The translations under genes were made by a program, and so were the position numbers. The notes under the pieces are model-generated. The model had not been told where the DNA came from and did not search any database. It saw only the letters and a list, made by a program, of their open reading frames with translations. A stretch of 17,856 nt of DNA from Desulfobacterales bacterium S5133MH16. GTDB lineage: Bacteria; Desulfobacterota; Desulfobacteria; Desulfobacterales; UBA11574. The stretch covers positions 1-17,856 of the forward strand of contig MAXL01000204.1 in the NCBI GenBank assembly GCA_001751005.1. Direction: 5' to 3'. Positions 15,735-17,856 of this stretch are shown in pieces; position 1 is the stretch's first letter, and each line of letters begins with the position of its first letter.

Positions 15735-16775
15735 ATGCAGTTTATAAAACCTGATATCAATATTAATTTTATCAGTAAGAAGAAAATCGCTTTTTTCATA
15801 TCCCTGGCCATGATTTTAGTAAGTATCGCCTCTCTCTTAATTCATAAAGGACCCAGATACGGTATCGACTTCTCCGGCGGCACATTGATACAGATAAAGT
15901 TTAGCGCCCCTGAAAGTCTGAAAAATATAAAATTCGGTCTTGCCTCCATAGATTTAGGCAAATCGTCAGTTCAACAGTTCGGTGATCAAAAAGATAATGA
16001 ATATCTTATCCGAACGGACATGTCTGTCATGACCTCACAGGGATTTTCTTCAAAAGTGCAGAAAGCCCTGGAAGCATCAACCGGAAATGAGGTCGACATT
16101 CGTCGTGTTGAGATGGTCGGACCTCAAGTGGGCAAAGACTTGCGGGAAAAAGCTCTTTTCGCCATGTTTTATGCCCTGCTCTTTATTTCGATATATATAT
16201 CCGGCCGTTTTGAATTAAAATGGGTTCTCAGCGGAATTATGGCCGGCGCGCTCATGGGTGCCGTCTATCTTCTTTCTGTATTTAATGTCAGCGTCCCGTA
16301 TCTTATAGCCGCCGCATTGATCGTAACACTTTCACTTTTCTGGTTTCTCGAATTGAAATACGCTATGGGCGCTATTGTTGCCCTTATCCATGACGTCACC
16401 ATAACCGTTGGCATATTTTCCATTTTTGACAAAGAATTTACCCTTCCGATTATCGCAGCGCTTCTCACCATCATCGGATATTCACTAAATGACACCATTA
16501 TTGTTTTTGACAGAATCCGGGAAAATATGAGGAAATATCACAAAAATCCCCTGGCATTTATAATTAACAGAAGTGTCAACGAGACTCTCAGCCGAACCAT
16601 ACTGACCTCTTTAACCACCCTTGTTGTGCTTGTTGCTCTTTTTGCACTGGGAGGCGGGATTATTCATGACTTCGCATTTGCAATGATAATAGGCGTTTTT
16701 ATCGGAACCTATTCATCGGTTTACGTTGCAAGCCCCATACTCCTTGCATGGCATGGCCGCGGAAGAAAGAAGTAG
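15735..16775 (+). CDS. secF: Protein translocase subunit SecF with an inserted helical hairpin
   Basis: SecF is the partner of SecD. Conserved parts are TM1 (about 17-36), GIDFSGGT (43-50), the periplasmic domain, VGPQVGKDLREKAL before TM2, ALIHDV (216-221), and GYSLNDTIIVFDRIRENMR (248-266) with the conserved Asp253. The protein has 346 residues, against about 300-325 for typical SecF. The excess is a stretch at about 160-205 between TM2 and TM3, read as two extra helices (SGIMAGALMGAVYLLSVF and YLIAAALIVTLSLFWF). It is flanked by ELKW (160-163) and ELKY (206-209). Two added helices keep the downstream topology. The start has an AGGAG site 9 bases upstream. Its TAG stop overlaps the dprA GTG by one base. 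Confidence 0.96.
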   Translation: MQFIKPDININFISKKKIAFFISLAMILVSIASLLIHKGPRYGIDFSGGTLIQIKFSAPESLKNIKFGLASIDLGKSSVQQFGDQKDNEYLIRTDMSVMTSQGFSSKVQKALEASTGNEVDIRRVEMVGPQVGKDLREKALFAMFYALLFISIYISGRFELKWVLSGIMAGALMGAVYLLSVFNVSVPYLIAAALIVTLSLFWFLELKYAMGAIVALIHDVTITVGIFSIFDKEFTLPIIAALLTIIGYSLNDTIIVFDRIRENMRKYHKNPLAFIINRSVNETLSRTILTSLTTLVVLVALFALGGGIIHDFAFAMIIGVFIGTYSSVYVASPILLAWHGRGRKK

Positions 16776-17856
16776 TGGAAAACATTCTGCCATGGTTTGT
16801 TCTGAAAAGTGTTCCGGGAATAGGAAATCATCTTTTCAAGCGGCTAATAGATTGTTTCAATTCACCCGAGAATGTTTTTCAAGCTTCCGGAAAGGATCTT
16901 CTTGAGGTAGAAGGCATAACTCCTCGTCTTGTCGCCGCAGTAAAGCATCACAAAATTCCTGATCCGGTCAAAAAGGATCTCGACCTTGTGATGGAAAAAG
17001 GTTATAAAATTGTTACCATGTCGGATAGTGATTATCCACCCCTTTTACTTCAAATACCGGACCCTCCGCCCTTTTTGTATGTTTTCGGCAGTCTTAAAGG
17101 TTCCGTTAAAAACATAGCGGTTGTGGGCTCCAGGAATGCAACAGATTACGGCATCTCTACAACCCGGCGCCTGTGCAAGGATTTGGCTTTGCTTAAAATG
17201 ACAATCGTCAGCGGCATGGCAATTGGCATTGATTCGGCTGCTCACCAGGGAGCACTGATCGGCAAAGGAAATACCATCGCGGTGTTGGGAAGCGGTTTGG
17301 AGATCGTTTATCCGGCAGAGAACCAAAAACTCTTTAATATGATTGCCGAAAACGGTGCCGTTATTTCGGAATTTCCTTTGTTTACTGAACCTGAGGCACA
17401 CAATTTCCCTATAAGAAACCGGATAATCAGCGGGATTTCCCTTGGAACCGTGGTCGTTGAAGCTACAAAAAGAAGCGGATCACTTATAACGGCACGCCTT
17501 GCAGCAGAGCAAAACAGGGAAGTATTTGCTATCCCGGGAAGCATTCATTCATTCAAAAGCACTGGAACACACACGCTTATAAAACAAGGCGCCAAACTGG
17601 TTGAACATGCCCAGGACATTATGGAAGAGATCTCAAATATTATTGAAGCTCAGGTTGAAAAGGATAAAACCGGTAATGAAACCATGGAAAGAATCCCGCA
17701 GTTATCATCCGAGGAATCCCTTGTGTTTGAATCCATTGGTCCGTATCCTGTACACATCGATGACCTTTCAAGAAAGCTTTCCATGAAATCCGGCAAACTG
17801 TCGAGCATTTTACTCCATCTTGAGCTAAAAGGTATTGTACTTCAGTCCCCGGGAAA
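16775..17856 (+). CDS. dprA: DNA-processing protein DprA (partial, runs off the window)
   Basis: DprA (Smf) loads RecA on incoming single-stranded DNA during natural transformation. The frame is open from GTG at 16775 to the window end, 360 codons plus two bases. A helix-hairpin-helix-like start (KSVPGIGNHLFKRL) is followed by the Rossmann-type DprA core at about 112-285: IAVVGSRNATDYG, IVSGMAIGIDSAAHQGAL, AVLGSGLEIVYPAEN, AHNFPIRNRIISG, VVVEATKRSGSLITARLA and FAIPGS. A C-terminal winged-helix domain (about 310-360) ends at LQSPG, so probably only a few residues are missing. The TAGTG overlap with secF suggests coupled translation, and GGAAG (16761-16765) may serve as ribosome site. Many non-competent bacteria keep this gene, so competence is not proven. 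Confidence 0.95.
   Translation, partial: MENILPWFVLKSVPGIGNHLFKRLIDCFNSPENVFQASGKDLLEVEGITPRLVAAVKHHKIPDPVKKDLDLVMEKGYKIVTMSDSDYPPLLLQIPDPPPFLYVFGSLKGSVKNIAVVGSRNATDYGISTTRRLCKDLALLKMTIVSGMAIGIDSAAHQGALIGKGNTIAVLGSGLEIVYPAENQKLFNMIAENGAVISEFPLFTEPEAHNFPIRNRIISGISLGTVVVEATKRSGSLITARLAAEQNREVFAIPGSIHSFKSTGTHTLIKQGAKLVEHAQDIMEEISNIIEAQVEKDKTGNETMERIPQLSSEESLVFESIGPYPVHIDDLSRKLSMKSGKLSSILLHLELKGIVLQSPG

Overview
This window looks like core chromosome from a Gram-negative, probably strictly anaerobic member of the Desulfobacterota, most likely a Desulfobacterales-type sulfate reducer. That placement is an inference from three things: moderate GC content, the style of the protein sequences, and the combination of genes (a slipin paired with a protease-type NfeD, family 4 Fe-S uracil-DNA glycosylase, RNase G, LptE next to leuS, and yajC-secD-secF-dprA). 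LptE and MurJ show an outer membrane and a peptidoglycan wall. No phage, insertion sequence, CRISPR array, tRNA or rRNA gene was seen.

Minus-strand block, 1-6803. A probable operon reads right to left: murJ (lipid II flippase), an FtsB/DivIC-like septum protein, a small TPR protein, coaBC (coenzyme A synthesis) and a family 4 uracil-DNA glycosylase. These genes overlap by 1-11 bases at every junction. After a 57-base AT-rich gap come the membrane pair nfeD (ClpP-class serine protease) and slipin, joined by a TAATG overlap. A separate small basic protein with a Rho-N/SAP-like fold (9-335) lies beyond a spacer that holds a long inverted repeat and a possible terminator hairpin.

Middle, 6804-10970. 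A GC-rich palindromic element separates murJ from rpsT on the plus strand. rpsT starts with TTG. rpsT converges on leuS-lptE (minus strand), and a hairpin with T-runs on both strands lies between them as a shared terminator. Upstream of leuS is a 408-base divergent spacer with a degenerate 7-8 base GAACC tandem repeat; it leads into rng on the plus strand.

Plus-strand block, 10971-17856. This holds rng (RNase E/G), an anchored protein of unknown function with a LysM-like C-terminal region, and the Sec accessory genes yajC, secD and secF. dprA overlaps the secF stop by one base and runs off the window about where its coding sequence should end. yajC and secD both start with TTG behind clear ribosome binding sites. 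A sigma70-like promoter upstream of yajC has a 14-base palindrome in its spacer.

Most of the window is conserved housekeeping DNA, and I see no convincing new multi-gene system. The most notable protein feature is SecF, which carries about 46 extra residues (two predicted extra membrane helices) between its second and third canonical helices, flanked by a short ELK repeat. Also worth attention are the palindrome inside the yajC promoter, the compact envelope/CoA/repair gene cluster, the small Rho-N-like protein, and the unclassified LysM-like gene.
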